The notes: generated by a model from the letters alone, not told the origin. A stretch of DNA of 64,000 bases from Solimicrobium silvestre (GCF_002976435.1 NZ_PUGF01000011.1:1-64000), one strand, 5' to 3'; counted from the first letter of the stretch, positions 17,764 through 26,971 are shown. Program-made: numbers and translations.

Positions 17764-18549
17764 TTACGCAAGGCTATTGTTCACCCTTGTTCGATTCGCC
17801 AAAAAGCGTCGCATAATTCCACACGAATAATGACTCGCTACACCGACTAAAAACTGATTGAAATCAATATGCGCTTCTGAGTCAGCGCGATCTGAGATGG
17901 TACGTAAAATAGCGCAAGGCACAGCATGTTCATGACATATTTGCGCGACCGCCGCACCTTCCATTTCGACTGCGAGTGCAGTCGGTAAAGTTTTACGCAA
18001 GCGCGCTACTTCAGTTTCTGAACCAATAAATTGGTCACCACTGGCAATCATGCCAACGTGTAAATCTGGTTTAGTTAATCCAAACTGCGCCAACTTTTCA
18101 GCAGAAATTTTTTTGGCAAGATCATGTTTAAAAAAGCCACGCGTAGCGGTTTGTAATTCTTCACGCAGTGATTGGCTCACTACAAATTCAGTGACACCTA
18201 ATAGCGGTATTTCGTGCTGTGGAAAAAACGGGCGTGCATCCATGTCATGCTGAATTAAACGATCTGCCACAACGACATCACCGACTTGAACATGCTCTGC
18301 CAAGCCACCCGCCAAGCCGGAAAATAAAATTTCGCTTACGCCAAACTCTCGGATCAGGCTAACTGCGGTAGCCGACGCGGCAACTTTACCCATACGCGCC
18401 AGCACCAACACACAAGCTTGGCCTTCAAGTTCGCCAACATAATAGTCGCGCATGCCGATGTGATGGGTTTGCGATTTATCTTGTTGAGTGATTGCCTCAA
18501 TTAATTCAGCGATCTCGTCGTGTATCGCGGCCATTATTCCGATTGTCAT
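17764..18549 (-). CDS. mtnN: 5'-methylthioadenosine/S-adenosylhomocysteine nucleosidase
   Basis: 261-residue phosphorylase-superfamily protein. MTIGIMAAIHDEI is the conserved N-terminus; LFSGLAGGLAEHVQVGDVVVADRLIQHDMDAR, MIASGDQFI, VEMEGAAVAQICHEH (catalytic Glu region) and RTISDRAD (catalytic Asp) are all present. It hydrolyses MTA, SAH and 5'-deoxyadenosine to adenine and the ribose product, feeding methionine salvage and relieving inhibition by SAH. It is about 25 residues longer than the E. coli enzyme, mostly from an insertion after residue 90 (HDMDARPFFPQHEIP region). Apparently monocistronic. Confidence 0.9.
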   Translation of the reverse strand: MTIGIMAAIHDEIAELIEAITQQDKSQTHHIGMRDYYVGELEGQACVLVLARMGKVAASATAVSLIREFGVSEILFSGLAGGLAEHVQVGDVVVADRLIQHDMDARPFFPQHEIPLLGVTEFVVSQSLREELQTATRGFFKHDLAKKISAEKLAQFGLTKPDLHVGMIASGDQFIGSETEVARLRKTLPTALAVEMEGAAVAQICHEHAVPCAILRTISDRADSEAHIDFNQFLVGVASHYSCGIMRRFLANRTRVNNSLA

Positions 18550-18683
18550 AGCTTGTTTATTCGTATATTAAAAAATAGTTTATTTAATTTAATAATGTTA
18601 TCTGTATAGACGTCGATTCAATAAGCCTATATGGTTTGTGCCAGTAATTAAATATTGATGAGTTTAACAATAAAGGAGTTGGT

Positions 18684-18872
18684 ATGGATCAAGTGACGAC
18701 TGGAATTGCGGCGATAGTTATTTTTCTTGTGATAACGATAGGTATTTTCGTGATTTGCAGAGAACTTGTCTGTTGGTATTGGAAGATAAATAAATCAATC
18801 GAGCTTCAGCAGGAAATAGCACAATCATTAAAGGAAATCGCTGCAACGTTAAAAGCACAGCGTCAAACTTGA
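18684..18872 (+). CDS. Small single-pass membrane protein
   Basis: 62 residues. It has one clear transmembrane helix (about 8-27, IAAIVIFLVITIGIFVICREL), then a polar helix rich in Glu/Gln/Lys that could form a short coiled coil (ELQQEIAQSLKEIAATLKAQ). AAAGGAG stands 7 bases before the ATG, so translation is well supported. Function unknown. It lies just outside the island's left end and would be the last native gene before the insertion. Confidence 0.6.
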   Translation: MDQVTTGIAAIVIFLVITIGIFVICRELVCWYWKINKSIELQQEIAQSLKEIAATLKAQRQT

Positions 18873-19058
18873 GTTAATGCAGGGAATAACTCGACGAATG
18901 GAAAGGTCCTAGGTATTCAGAGCTTTAGTGAGTCGGTTTTTTCCTTAACTATTTTTGGGATTTTTGAGTCTATTCTGTTTTTGTTATTGGTCAACTAGAT
19001 TAAATAATGGACTATTAAACCATGGCTGTTAACGGACATACCCAGACGGTACGGGCGT

Positions 19059-19094
19059 AAAAAAGCCCCTAAGCTTTTGATTTCTTAGGGGCTT
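19059..19094 (-). terminator. Original tRNA-Ser terminator, displaced by the island
   Basis: AAGCCCCTAAG and CTTAGGGGCTT form an 11-bp perfect stem with a 10-base loop. On the minus strand it is followed by a T6 run, a classic intrinsic terminator. It is 33 bases beyond the left copy of the tRNA-Ser 3' end and in the tRNA's orientation, so it was probably the tRNA gene's terminator before the island separated them by 23 kb. Confidence 0.75.
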
Positions 19095-19126
19095 CTTGGC
19101 AAACTTGGAATAGTTCGCAGCATCTT

Positions 19127-19187
19127 TGGCGGAGAAACGGGGATTCGAACCCCGGGTAGGCTATGAACCTACACACGCTTTCCAGGC
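19127..19187 (-). repeat. Left attachment site copy (partial tRNA-Ser 3' half)
   Basis: 61 bases identical to the 3' portion of the tRNA-Ser gene at 42249-42309, from the CCA end through the anticodon loop. Identity ends sharply after TCCAGGC, where the sequence turns to ATGTAAAT instead of the tRNA anticodon-stem 5' side. It cannot encode a tRNA by itself. The crossover lies somewhere inside the repeat, perhaps in the anticodon-loop part as for many tyrosine integrases. Confidence 0.92.
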
Positions 19188-19261
19188 ATGTAAATGTTGA
19201 TGATATAACTTATTGATTGACAACGGTTTATGTGGATTTTAAGATGGTGAGAATTAATTAT

Positions 19262-19282
19262 CGCCACATTTTTGCCACAATG
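19262..19282. promoter_or_regulatory. Candidate integrase arm-type sites, left end
   Basis: CGCCACA and TTGCCACAATGA occur in direct orientation 75-95 bases inside the left att copy, just before the integrase gene. The same TTGCCACA core recurs at the right end at 42162-42199, twice direct and once inverted. Short repeats at both ends of an integrated element are typical of integrase or excisionase arm sites. Confidence 0.45.
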
Positions 19283-19298
19283 ACTGAGGATTAATCGA

Positions 19299-20321
19299 AT
19301 GCCTACCATCAGAAAGCGCGGAGAGTACCAGTGGGAAGTGCAGGTTCGTAGAAAGGGCTACCCACCTCAATCCAAAACCTTTACGTCACGGGCAGATGCC
19401 GAGCTTTGGGGAGCCACGGTTGAGTCCGAAATTGGCCGGGGTGTTTTTATCGATAGAAGTGACGCTGAACGACACACGGTTGGAGATGCCATCGATCGTT
19501 TCAAATCTGAATTCGCCCCTTTTCACTACAAGGCGAGGGACGACAAGAAAGAGGCATGGCGTTTCCAATGTGAACATTTAAAGCGGGACTTGGGTAAATA
19601 TTCCTTGGCGGCGCTTGATCCTAAAATGGTCGCTCACTATAGGGACAAAAGACTTGCAACGGTTGGCGAAAGCACGGTCAGAAAAGAGCTGTTCATGCTT
19701 TCCAAGATTTTGAAATTTGTAGAGATGGAGTGTGGTATCACCCTTCCAAGAGGTAACCCTGTTGGAAAAATTCGAAAACCTTCGGAGCGAAAGCATCGAG
19801 ACAGGCGATTGACAGATGATGAATGGCTTCGACTGAATTTGGAATGCAAGCGTAGTCAGAATAAGTTTCTATGTCCCGCCATGGAATTTGCATTGGAAAC
19901 AGGTATGCGCCAGGGCGAACTGCTGGCGCTGAGCTGGCAGGATTTGGATCGAAAAAGATCAATCGTGCTATTGAAGGATACAAAGAATGGAGAAGAGCGA
20001 GCGGTGCCATTGTCGCCTGATGCGCTGAAGGTTTTGGATAATTTGATAGTCTCAATTCGGGGGAAGATTTTCCCGTTGCAGAGGGTGACGCTTTTCGGGG
20101 CATTCAAAGCTGCATGCGTTCGTGCGGAGGTCAAAGATTTCAAATGGCATGATCTACGACATGAAGGACTGTCGAGGCTTGCAGAGCGGGGTGACTTGAA
20201 TGTGCTTGAAATAGCGGCTGTGTCCGGCCATAAGACCCTTTCGATGCTAAAGAGGTATACACATCTTCAGGCAGAGAAGCTGGCCGTAAAGTTGGCTGCT
20301 ACAGCTAGCAGATCGCATTGA
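19299..20321 (+). CDS. Tyrosine recombinase/integrase
   Basis: 340-residue site-specific integrase. The N-terminus (RKRGEYQWEVQVRRKGYPPQ) is the DNA-binding arm-type domain seen in phage and island integrases; a core-binding SAM-like domain spans about 60-155. Catalytic residues: R204 (TGMRQGELL), K229 region, H284 and R287 (WHDLRHEG), H311 (SGHK) and nucleophile Y320 (KRYTH), all intact, so it should be active. It recombines the attachment sites flanking the island at the tRNA-Ser gene. No excisionase-like gene is obvious nearby. Confidence 0.93.
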   Translation: MPTIRKRGEYQWEVQVRRKGYPPQSKTFTSRADAELWGATVESEIGRGVFIDRSDAERHTVGDAIDRFKSEFAPFHYKARDDKKEAWRFQCEHLKRDLGKYSLAALDPKMVAHYRDKRLATVGESTVRKELFMLSKILKFVEMECGITLPRGNPVGKIRKPSERKHRDRRLTDDEWLRLNLECKRSQNKFLCPAMEFALETGMRQGELLALSWQDLDRKRSIVLLKDTKNGEERAVPLSPDALKVLDNLIVSIRGKIFPLQRVTLFGAFKAACVRAEVKDFKWHDLRHEGLSRLAERGDLNVLEIAAVSGHKTLSMLKRYTHLQAEKLAVKLAATASRSH

Positions 20322-20504
20322 ATAAAAATAGTTGTGACTTAATAGAGCGAATGTTGTCAGATTGAATTACAACTGTTGACTTGTAGACAAGAATTAATGT
20401 TTAATCCATGAGGAGGTTCGAACAGACCCGTTGGAAGCTCTGGCAGAAGGCTGTGTCAACGACTTGCCGCATAAAAAATAATATAAATTTGCATTAAGTA
20501 GAAA

Positions 20505-20936
20505 ATGAAAACTCCTTCATACACATGGATTTGCCATAAATGTAGTGCTGCCAATCCGCCGAACTCTGCGACATGTGAATGCTGCGGATTTCCAGCGATG
20601 GCTACGGGAAAGCAAATCCAAGCAGAAAAGCCAAATCTAGGTAACGATCGTCCGGCAGTGCATATGTTTACAAGTTCCGATATTTTTTTGTTTTTTCCTG
20701 AAATCATTCCAGCAGCTATTCTTGCTGTGTGGAGTCCTTTTTGGGCAATTCAGTTATTGTTGGAAAGTCATTTTCTGGCAGCACTTACTTTGCTTTGTGG
20801 CGTAGGGGCAAGTGGCTATGCTTTCTATTCAGGTGTTCGCAGTAAACAAAAGTATTTAGCTTATATCGGCGTGCTAGGCATGCTTTTGTCTGCTGGCCTA
20901 GCGCTTCAATTAAGCCAGCATGTTGTTGCAACTTAA
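20505..20936 (+). CDS. Zinc-ribbon membrane protein (RanBP2-like finger plus transmembrane helices)
   Basis: 143 residues. Residues 8-27 (W8, C10-x2-C13, N17, C24-x2-C27) fit a RanBP2-type or rubredoxin-like zinc finger. Two to three transmembrane helices follow (about 55-85, 88-105 and 115-140). The finger would be cytoplasmic and may bind protein or RNA; the function is not recognised. It is first in a run of unrelated small genes in the same direction, and the start lacks a strong ribosome site. Confidence 0.65.
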   Translation: MKTPSYTWICHKCSAANPPNSATCECCGFPAMATGKQIQAEKPNLGNDRPAVHMFTSSDIFLFFPEIIPAAILAVWSPFWAIQLLLESHFLAALTLLCGVGASGYAFYSGVRSKQKYLAYIGVLGMLLSAGLALQLSQHVVAT

Positions 20937-20982
20937 TTGTCAATGCGTATCGATTGGCATAAAACAGTTTTTGAGGATTTGA

Positions 20983-21438
20983 ATGATAAGTCGAAAAACA
21001 TTTATCTTGCTTTTTTTATCTACTTTGCTTTTGCAGGGCTGTTCACCCAACAGTTTTTTTATTAATTTGTTTTCAGATGGATCGAAATTAGAACTCGTTT
21101 CGATTGATCACGATTCCGATTCTTCTTTAACCCAGGACTCGGTTGTTACGGCTAATCTAAAATACGAAATACCGCACTTCGAAAGCAATAAATATTTTGT
21201 TATAGCCCAGTTTTCAACAACCAATTCGTCGTCCACTACTGACGGAAACTTTCCTGCGAATCGCTATCCAATTATTGTTACTCCCAGCGGCAGTATTCAA
21301 ATCAATTTTCCACTAATGTACGTTTTGAATTCGCCAAACATTAAGCGACCTTTAACCATGTATTTTTTTCTAAACGAGAAAGTTGGGCAAAATTCTGGAC
21401 ACGTTGTGGCAATGGTGGGTCCAATTGAACTGAAATGA
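20983..21438 (+). CDS. Small exported lipoprotein, unknown function
   Basis: 151 residues with a clean lipoprotein signal: LLFLSTLLLQGC, Cys at about residue 20 in an LQGC lipobox. The mature part is Ser/Thr-rich, with alternating hydrophobic residues suggesting beta structure. No known family recognised. TTGAGGA is upstream of the ATG. It has no near relative among its neighbours. Confidence 0.6.
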   Translation: MISRKTFILLFLSTLLLQGCSPNSFFINLFSDGSKLELVSIDHDSDSSLTQDSVVTANLKYEIPHFESNKYFVIAQFSTTNSSSTTDGNFPANRYPIIVTPSGSIQINFPLMYVLNSPNIKRPLTMYFFLNEKVGQNSGHVVAMVGPIELK

Positions 21439-21459
21439 CGATCAAAATATAAGGACAGA

Positions 21460-21912
21460 ATGGGATATTTAAAATTAAGGCTTGAGGACGAGGGAGACGG
21501 CTCTGGTGAATTGTTTGTTCAATTCGAGCAGAATGGGTTTTCAGGACATGGGAGCGCTTGGTTTAATCTCAAATTATTGGGCGAAAAGGCAATGGAGTTT
21601 AAGAAATACCCTTTACAAAATGACCGAAGCGCGTACATAAGTGGCGGTTTTTGGGAAGAAAGTTATCCTGCAAAACTTAAGGAGGAGCTTTTGCATATCT
21701 CCGCTTACCCGATTAATCAACGCGGCGGCGTAGCAATTTATGTGAAGGTTGCAAATAGGCCTTTCGGCTCTGAACGTGAGAGCGAACCGTTGTCAATAGC
21801 GGCAGCTGAAATAGTGACTTCTTATCCACGTCTCGAAGTCTTTTCTAATGATTTGAAAAACCTGTTAGATGGGATCTTGGATGAAGTCGTACTTTCAACA
21901 GGGCGAGAGTAG
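21460..21912 (+). CDS. Hypothetical protein, small beta-rich (immunity-like?)
   Basis: 150 residues, acidic, soluble, no signal peptide or membrane helix. It starts with repeated beta-strand patterns (YLKLRLEDEGDGSGELFVQF ... GSAWFNLKLL) and ends in helices. No family recognised with confidence. Its size, acidity and setting in a patchwork of unrelated short genes recall orphan immunity proteins of contact-dependent toxins, but nothing specific proves it. AAGGA precedes the ATG. Confidence 0.55.
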   Translation: MGYLKLRLEDEGDGSGELFVQFEQNGFSGHGSAWFNLKLLGEKAMEFKKYPLQNDRSAYISGGFWEESYPAKLKEELLHISAYPINQRGGVAIYVKVANRPFGSERESEPLSIAAAEIVTSYPRLEVFSNDLKNLLDGILDEVVLSTGRE

Positions 21913-21972
21913 AATTTTTAGATGCAACTTAAATTACATGGCGTGGATTAATCTCGGAGCATCGCAAAATCA

Positions 21973-22404
21973 ATGATCATACTTTTCTATTTGGTTCTCA
22001 AATTTGCAGTGTATTCGGTTTTGTGTGGGTATTTTTATCGTTTCTATGGGGCAAGCGGGCCGGTCAAAAATGCTTATGATTTTGGTTTAATGTGGGGAGG
22101 CATCAGATTTTTAATTGGTCTGATTTTTGCGGTTCCTTTTGGCCTGGCGCTTGGATACTTGAATCTGTTGATAAGGAGAGAAATTGTCGAATCCTTGCTG
22201 CCATTTACTTTGGCCTATTTAGTTTGCTTTTTTATTTTTCGCTTTATTGAATGGCGACTACTCTTTTTCGCTATGCATAAAAAATACCCAAAAAAGTCGA
22301 TTCAACCAGTTTTTAAAATGGTTGCAATGGGAATGGTAGCAACGCTTTTTACAGACTTGGTCGTAATGGTAACCGTGAATTATATTCCGAAATTTTTTTG
22401 TTAA
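21973..22404 (+). CDS. Integral membrane protein, about four helices
   Basis: 143 residues, largely hydrophobic: helices near 1-22, 38-62, 72-95 and 112-135. Basic residues fall mainly at the loops, as expected for an inner-membrane protein. No family recognised. It is co-directional with its neighbours, 60 bases after the preceding stop. Confidence 0.55.
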   Translation: MIILFYLVLKFAVYSVLCGYFYRFYGASGPVKNAYDFGLMWGGIRFLIGLIFAVPFGLALGYLNLLIRREIVESLLPFTLAYLVCFFIFRFIEWRLLFFAMHKKYPKKSIQPVFKMVAMGMVATLFTDLVVMVTVNYIPKFFC

Positions 22405-22440
22405 TGGAAATTATTAATGTATTGGGGACATAGTTGATCG

Positions 22441-22947
22441 ATGGTTTTGTCAATAGGCGAAGGAGGCATGGTGATCGACGAATCAGAAAATATTCTTGAC
22501 GATTTTTCGCAAGCATTTGCGGACCGCTTGTTCTCATTATTTCCGGAATGGAGAATGCTACAGAAAATTGAACGTGCTAGCGACGGTTCCAATTATCTGT
22601 CTCTAGAAATAGCTGCGCCAGCTGAGGCAAATGCCGTTTGTGGATTAACTGTCACAACCGAAAATAATGAGGTGACTATCGGATTTGACTACTATCACGG
22701 TCATTTTTTTGACCAAGTCGGAAATGGAACTTATTTGGGTGCTGATTACGCACTTTATTTTTTGTCCCAGATTTTGAATGAAGAAATTTTCTTTACCTCG
22801 TGGTGGATTGGAGATCAGTTGCTCGCCTTCAGCACGATTGAGAACGGTAAGGTATTGATGGACGATGCCCTAGTCGGGGAATATGGCAGAGTGCGCATAC
22901 GATCGTGGAACGGTTCGCGCAATTCAGACATTAACGCCACCGTCTAA
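22441..22947 (+). CDS. Hypothetical acidic soluble protein (immunity-like?)
   Basis: 168 residues from the ATG at 22441; an ATG at 22468 and GTG at 22471 directly follow AAGGAGG, so the true start may be there (spacing to the ATG is too short, to the GTG about 4 bases). The sequence is strongly acidic with aromatic-rich segments (FDYYHGHFF, ALYFLSQIL, FTSWWIGDQLLAF). This pattern resembles small toxin-immunity proteins but no family is certain. Confidence 0.55.
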   Translation: MVLSIGEGGMVIDESENILDDFSQAFADRLFSLFPEWRMLQKIERASDGSNYLSLEIAAPAEANAVCGLTVTTENNEVTIGFDYYHGHFFDQVGNGTYLGADYALYFLSQILNEEIFFTSWWIGDQLLAFSTIENGKVLMDDALVGEYGRVRIRSWNGSRNSDINATV

Positions 22948-23045
22948 TTGGTTATTGATCTTTGTGGGTCCGTATTTTTTCAATTGGTATTGAACGGGAC
23001 TTTTCTGACAGATTACTTATTACTTAAATTAAAGAAGGGTAATCA

Positions 23046-23759
23046 TTGAAATCGTTGGCCTTATCCAAAATATTATCAAAAGTTAATCCAGTTCACTGGA
23101 CTAGAAAAATTCTCTTAACGCTTCTAACGAGCGTGGCGCTTTGGGTTATAGGAATCTCAATTTCAGCAATTCCAAACTGGGAACCAACTCGTTTCGCCAT
23201 TGATTCAAATTCAAATGTTTTTCGATCCCCTGAATTTAGTGTGGATCTGAACGATCTCTACAAAATTGGCATTGAATTTAATCTATCAAACGGTGACAAA
23301 GTTGACTGTTTTCTTGAAGACGGCATTGAATCTGAAAACTGCCACTTGAATCATCATCTTAATGCTGAATGGATTTTATATTCAGACGGATACGAAATAA
23401 ACCATGGATTCTCGCGGGACAAGGTAAAACTAGGCGGAAATACGATGGGTCAAGGAGGATGGTCTGGTCGTAATCTTGAATTTCGGAATATCGGCGAGTT
23501 TCGCGGAGCTCGAAACAATAAGTACATTTTAGAGGTTCGATTCTTGGACAACATTGCCGAGATAATGCCAACAAAGCCAAAGGTCGTTGTGGCAATGAAC
23601 TACTGGTCCAGAATTGGGTATATGGATTTGGCTGGCATATTTGAGTTATTAAGTTTTATCATGTTCGCGGTGACCATTTTCTTAATAATAAATCGAGTTT
23701 GGCACAACCGAGGCGAACTTAAAAAGGTAGACTCAATAGCGGGAAAGCAAGCCCATTAA
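23046..23759 (+). CDS. Hypothetical two-helix membrane protein with a large exported domain
   Basis: 237 residues, starting at TTG with AAAGAAGGG upstream. Helices near 23-43 (ILLTLLTSVALWVIGISIS) and 196-217 flank a polar central domain of about 150 residues with two Cys (C90 and C98) that may form a disulfide if exported. Not recognised. It is the longest of the first group of unknown cargo genes. Confidence 0.55.
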   Translation: MKSLALSKILSKVNPVHWTRKILLTLLTSVALWVIGISISAIPNWEPTRFAIDSNSNVFRSPEFSVDLNDLYKIGIEFNLSNGDKVDCFLEDGIESENCHLNHHLNAEWILYSDGYEINHGFSRDKVKLGGNTMGQGGWSGRNLEFRNIGEFRGARNNKYILEVRFLDNIAEIMPTKPKVVVAMNYWSRIGYMDLAGIFELLSFIMFAVTIFLIINRVWHNRGELKKVDSIAGKQAH

Positions 23760-23859
23760 CTGTCCGCTTGATAAAAGCCTATCCATCTCTTGATGGCGCG
23801 AATTCTATAACTTTTAGTGATTTCGTTTTTTGAATTAGTGACTATTTTAGTGAGGTCCA

Positions 23860-24267
23860 ATGAGCTGTATCTTTCGAGTATCTGGTGATGGTTTGGATGT
23901 GGACGCGTTGATTTTACGGAACAAGCTAGCCGCAAATCGAATATGGCGAAGAGGCGAGCCTCGTTTACTGAAAGGAAGAATTCATTCGAATGCTGGCGCA
24001 AACTATATTGCAAGCCAGGCGGACTTAGATCAGTTTGAAATTCAAATTCAAGAAACCATCGTCTTCTTGGAGAAAAACCTTTCTGAAATATTGGCGATAG
24101 CTTGCTTTCCTGGTGTCGATGACGCCCGGCTAGACTTCGGAGTTGTGTATCAAGAGAATTTTGTTGAAAGTACATATTTGTCGCCAAAATTATTAAAACT
24201 TATTGCCCAAGCCGGGATTGGAGTGGAAATTTCTCGATACGCAAGCAGGACCGACGATCAGAGTTGA
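23860..24267 (+). CDS. DUF4279-like protein
   Basis: 135 residues. The opening FRVSGDGLDVDALI, a middle segment aligning with RGEPRLLKG, and the final ISRYASR fit the small DUF4279 pattern (a strand, then a LD-x2 helix, then a two-layer alpha/beta fold). The function of that family is unknown; members are often near toxin-immunity or mobile genes. The ATG follows GTGAGGTCCA, a moderate ribosome site. Confidence 0.5.
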   Translation: MSCIFRVSGDGLDVDALILRNKLAANRIWRRGEPRLLKGRIHSNAGANYIASQADLDQFEIQIQETIVFLEKNLSEILAIACFPGVDDARLDFGVVYQENFVESTYLSPKLLKLIAQAGIGVEISRYASRTDDQS

Positions 24268-24371
24268 TATTTGTTTTTGGTCGGCAGACAGAACAAAGTA
24301 GGCATTAATTAAACTGAATAGGCGCGATCGCCTTTTGCATGAAAATAACAAGGGCCAATCGGGAATAACGG

Positions 24372-25754
24372 ATGCCAGAATTTAAAAAAACACTTACGGC
24401 GAAATGGCTGAAATTGAGCAAAATTACCGCGATGCTGGTAATTATGCTTTTGCCGTTTTCTGCGCATGCAGATTCCCCGACTATCACAAGCATAAAATCA
24501 TTTGGAGAGTCCACAAGAATCATCGACGGAACCGCAAGAGACAACCTGATTGACTGGGGAGATACACAATTAAAATCCTCTTCGGAAATTCAGATTAAGT
24601 CGATCGGCTTTTCAGTCTATCCACATTTTAATTTTGTCGGAGGCACGTTAAGGTGGCAGCTTGCAGGTACATTCAGACCCGACACCAAGATTTCAAAGGT
24701 GTCGATTGATTTGGTTAGCGCGGATCAAATGGTTTACCACCTGGTGGCTGACATTTCACCTGAAGTGAATCCAACAGGGTGGTTTTTATCTACGCCGGAT
24801 AGTTTGATAGGACCAAAATCCCTTCCCTGGCTTTTCAAGACAGGTGCCGCAAAGTTGCATTTTGTTTTTACATTTAAAGTCGCAGGAAAATCAGACTTGA
24901 AGTTCGACGAACCGGCAATTTTGCCCAATCGCACACGACTGTGGATTTTGGAACAAGGGGATATTGAGTTCTCTAGTGCCCAAAAAACCGATTCGGCCAA
25001 ACCTTTTTCTGTTCCAGCGTGTGACGGAAAGAAACTGGCAGCTTATCGCCCATCTGACGAAGAGGTGGCACTACATCGAAATGGCATGGCTCCATTTTCT
25101 GAATATACCTTTGACACTCGCCCGCCTGGTAGCTGGAATTTTCATCTAGCAACAATGGTAGACGAGAAAGGAAATGTTGTTTGTTATGTGAGTACGATCG
25201 CGGCTGGCGAAGATACTGTGTTAGATGACAATCGCAAACAATTGATTACTTCAATCGCACGAAACGGCTACAAACCATTTTTGATGGGCGGAAAGCCAGT
25301 ACCCGCGATGGTGGCTGAGCAGGTCCTAGAGCAAGAACGGCCTGAGCGACACATTCCCTTGCCAGATGTGCCTTTGAATAGAATTCAGATCACTTTGGAT
25401 CGTGCGGGATGCATGAATTCCTGTCCCTCTTATAGGGTCGAAATATTTGGAACGGGACTGGTAATCTTTCGGAATCGTGCAGGTTCCAATGCCTCAAAGA
25501 TTCATCGGTACCACATTCCCCTCTCCGAGGTAAAAAAATTGGTCTCGGAAATGAAAGCTACCGAGATCTGGTCATTGCGATCAAAATTCCGTGATCAAAG
25601 CTTCGATGGTCCTACCTATCGTTTGAAAATCGATTTCGGGGGTGAAATTCATACGATAGAGAGTTACGAGGGGGAACGGGATGGTATGCCGGGCTATGTT
25701 ACTGATTTTGAAAATATGATCGATCGCATTGGCTTGTCATTTAAGCGGTTATAA
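24372..25754 (+). CDS. Exported protein with a C-terminal DUF6438-like domain
   Basis: 460 residues with a signal peptide (ITAMLVIMLLPFSAHADS). Residues about 225-315 resemble the TonB C-terminal type fold found in some exported proteins (a DDNRKQLITSIARNGYKPF segment). The last approximately 115 residues show the DUF6438 pattern: ITLDRAGCMNSCPSYRVEIF with two Cys two turns apart, then strands ending in the C-terminus. Function not established. Probably periplasmic. It is the largest gene of this cargo cluster. Confidence 0.6.
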   Translation: MPEFKKTLTAKWLKLSKITAMLVIMLLPFSAHADSPTITSIKSFGESTRIIDGTARDNLIDWGDTQLKSSSEIQIKSIGFSVYPHFNFVGGTLRWQLAGTFRPDTKISKVSIDLVSADQMVYHLVADISPEVNPTGWFLSTPDSLIGPKSLPWLFKTGAAKLHFVFTFKVAGKSDLKFDEPAILPNRTRLWILEQGDIEFSSAQKTDSAKPFSVPACDGKKLAAYRPSDEEVALHRNGMAPFSEYTFDTRPPGSWNFHLATMVDEKGNVVCYVSTIAAGEDTVLDDNRKQLITSIARNGYKPFLMGGKPVPAMVAEQVLEQERPERHIPLPDVPLNRIQITLDRAGCMNSCPSYRVEIFGTGLVIFRNRAGSNASKIHRYHIPLSEVKKLVSEMKATEIWSLRSKFRDQSFDGPTYRLKIDFGGEIHTIESYEGERDGMPGYVTDFENMIDRIGLSFKRL

Positions 25755-25978
25755 TTTTTTATTTAATACAGCAAATATCGATATTGCCTTGAAATCCAAC
25801 GTATTCGGATTAAATGGCAATTCGTGCATTGGTCAAGCAATCTTGCGATTTCCGAGATTGGCGGAACTTCATGTTTTTTTAAGGGACATTATCAAATGGA
25901 ACTCGCGATAAATGAAATGCTTTGAATTGAATTGGCACTAGCCATTAAACTGTATTTGATTGATACGGAGATCGATAA

Positions 25979-26971
25979 ATGAGTCATCTTCTTTTATTAG
26001 GTGCAGGTTTCAGCAGAAACTGGGGAGGGTGGTTGGCTGGCGAAGCTTTTGAATATTTGCTTGGCTGTCCCGAAGTTGCCTGCAATTCTCATTTACAGCA
26101 ACTATTATGGCGCAATCAGCCCGCTGGTGGCTTTGAAAATGCTCTCGCCGAGGTTCAAGCTAATTTCATCAAATCTCCACAAGAACACACAAAAAATTTG
26201 CAAGACATTCAGAATGCAGTCACCAGGATGTTTGAAGATATGAATCGTGGTTTCCTTGAACACCCTGACTTTGAATTCCAGCAGGCTCGCGAACGCATGG
26301 TTGGGACTTTTCTAACGCGATTCAATGCCATCTTTACGTTGAATCAGGATTTGCTCCTTGAGCATTACTACATCGACCAAAACATAACATTGTTGTCGAA
26401 TGGAAGATGGACCGGATCTGATTTGCCAGGTATGCGGCCTGCTCCAAGTGGTGGCACTGCGATTCCAAATTCGTGGGCGGAAAGATCCTGGACGCCGTCG
26501 AGCGAAGATTTCAATCTCGCCGAGAGAATGCAACCCTACTTCAAGCTTCACGGCTCATCAAATTGGAAAGAAAAACATGGGGCACCTATGCTTATCATGG
26601 GTGGTAACAAGATTCGCGAAATAGGATTATCGCCCGTTCTTCTCTGGTATCACCAAAAATTCGAAGAGTGTTTGAATAAGCCGAACGCAAAATTATTTGT
26701 AATTGGCTACGGTTTTCGCGACAAACATATTAACGAAGTAATCATTCGCGCGATTAACGAAAATGGATTGAAGATGTTTGTCATCGCTCCTGAAGGTGGC
26801 GATCTTGCGCGCATCGCCAATCCAACTCATACCGCTTCGATTCGTGTTGAGACCAGCCTTGAGGTTGCCTTTGAACATGGGCTCATTGGCGCATCGAGGC
26901 GGCAATTAAGTGACATTTTTGGAGGCGACACAATCGAATTTAATAAAGTGATGCGATTTTTCGGAACTTGA
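25979..26971 (+). CDS. SIR2-domain protein (putative NAD-degrading defence effector)
   Basis: 330 residues. LLLGAGFS (GAG at 8-10) is the NAD phosphate loop; TLNQD at 120-124 and KLHGSSNW at 189-196, with the catalytic-type His 191, complete the SIR2 core; VIGYGFRDKHINEV at 241-254 is the usual last motif. The zinc-ribbon cysteines of true deacetylase sirtuins are absent, as in bacterial SIR2 defence proteins that hydrolyse NAD upon phage infection. No HerA, Argonaute or TIR partner is next to it, so it would be stand-alone. Anti-phage function is inference from fold and island context. Confidence 0.78.
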   Translation: MSHLLLLGAGFSRNWGGWLAGEAFEYLLGCPEVACNSHLQQLLWRNQPAGGFENALAEVQANFIKSPQEHTKNLQDIQNAVTRMFEDMNRGFLEHPDFEFQQARERMVGTFLTRFNAIFTLNQDLLLEHYYIDQNITLLSNGRWTGSDLPGMRPAPSGGTAIPNSWAERSWTPSSEDFNLAERMQPYFKLHGSSNWKEKHGAPMLIMGGNKIREIGLSPVLLWYHQKFEECLNKPNAKLFVIGYGFRDKHINEVIIRAINENGLKMFVIAPEGGDLARIANPTHTASIRVETSLEVAFEHGLIGASRRQLSDIFGGDTIEFNKVMRFFGT

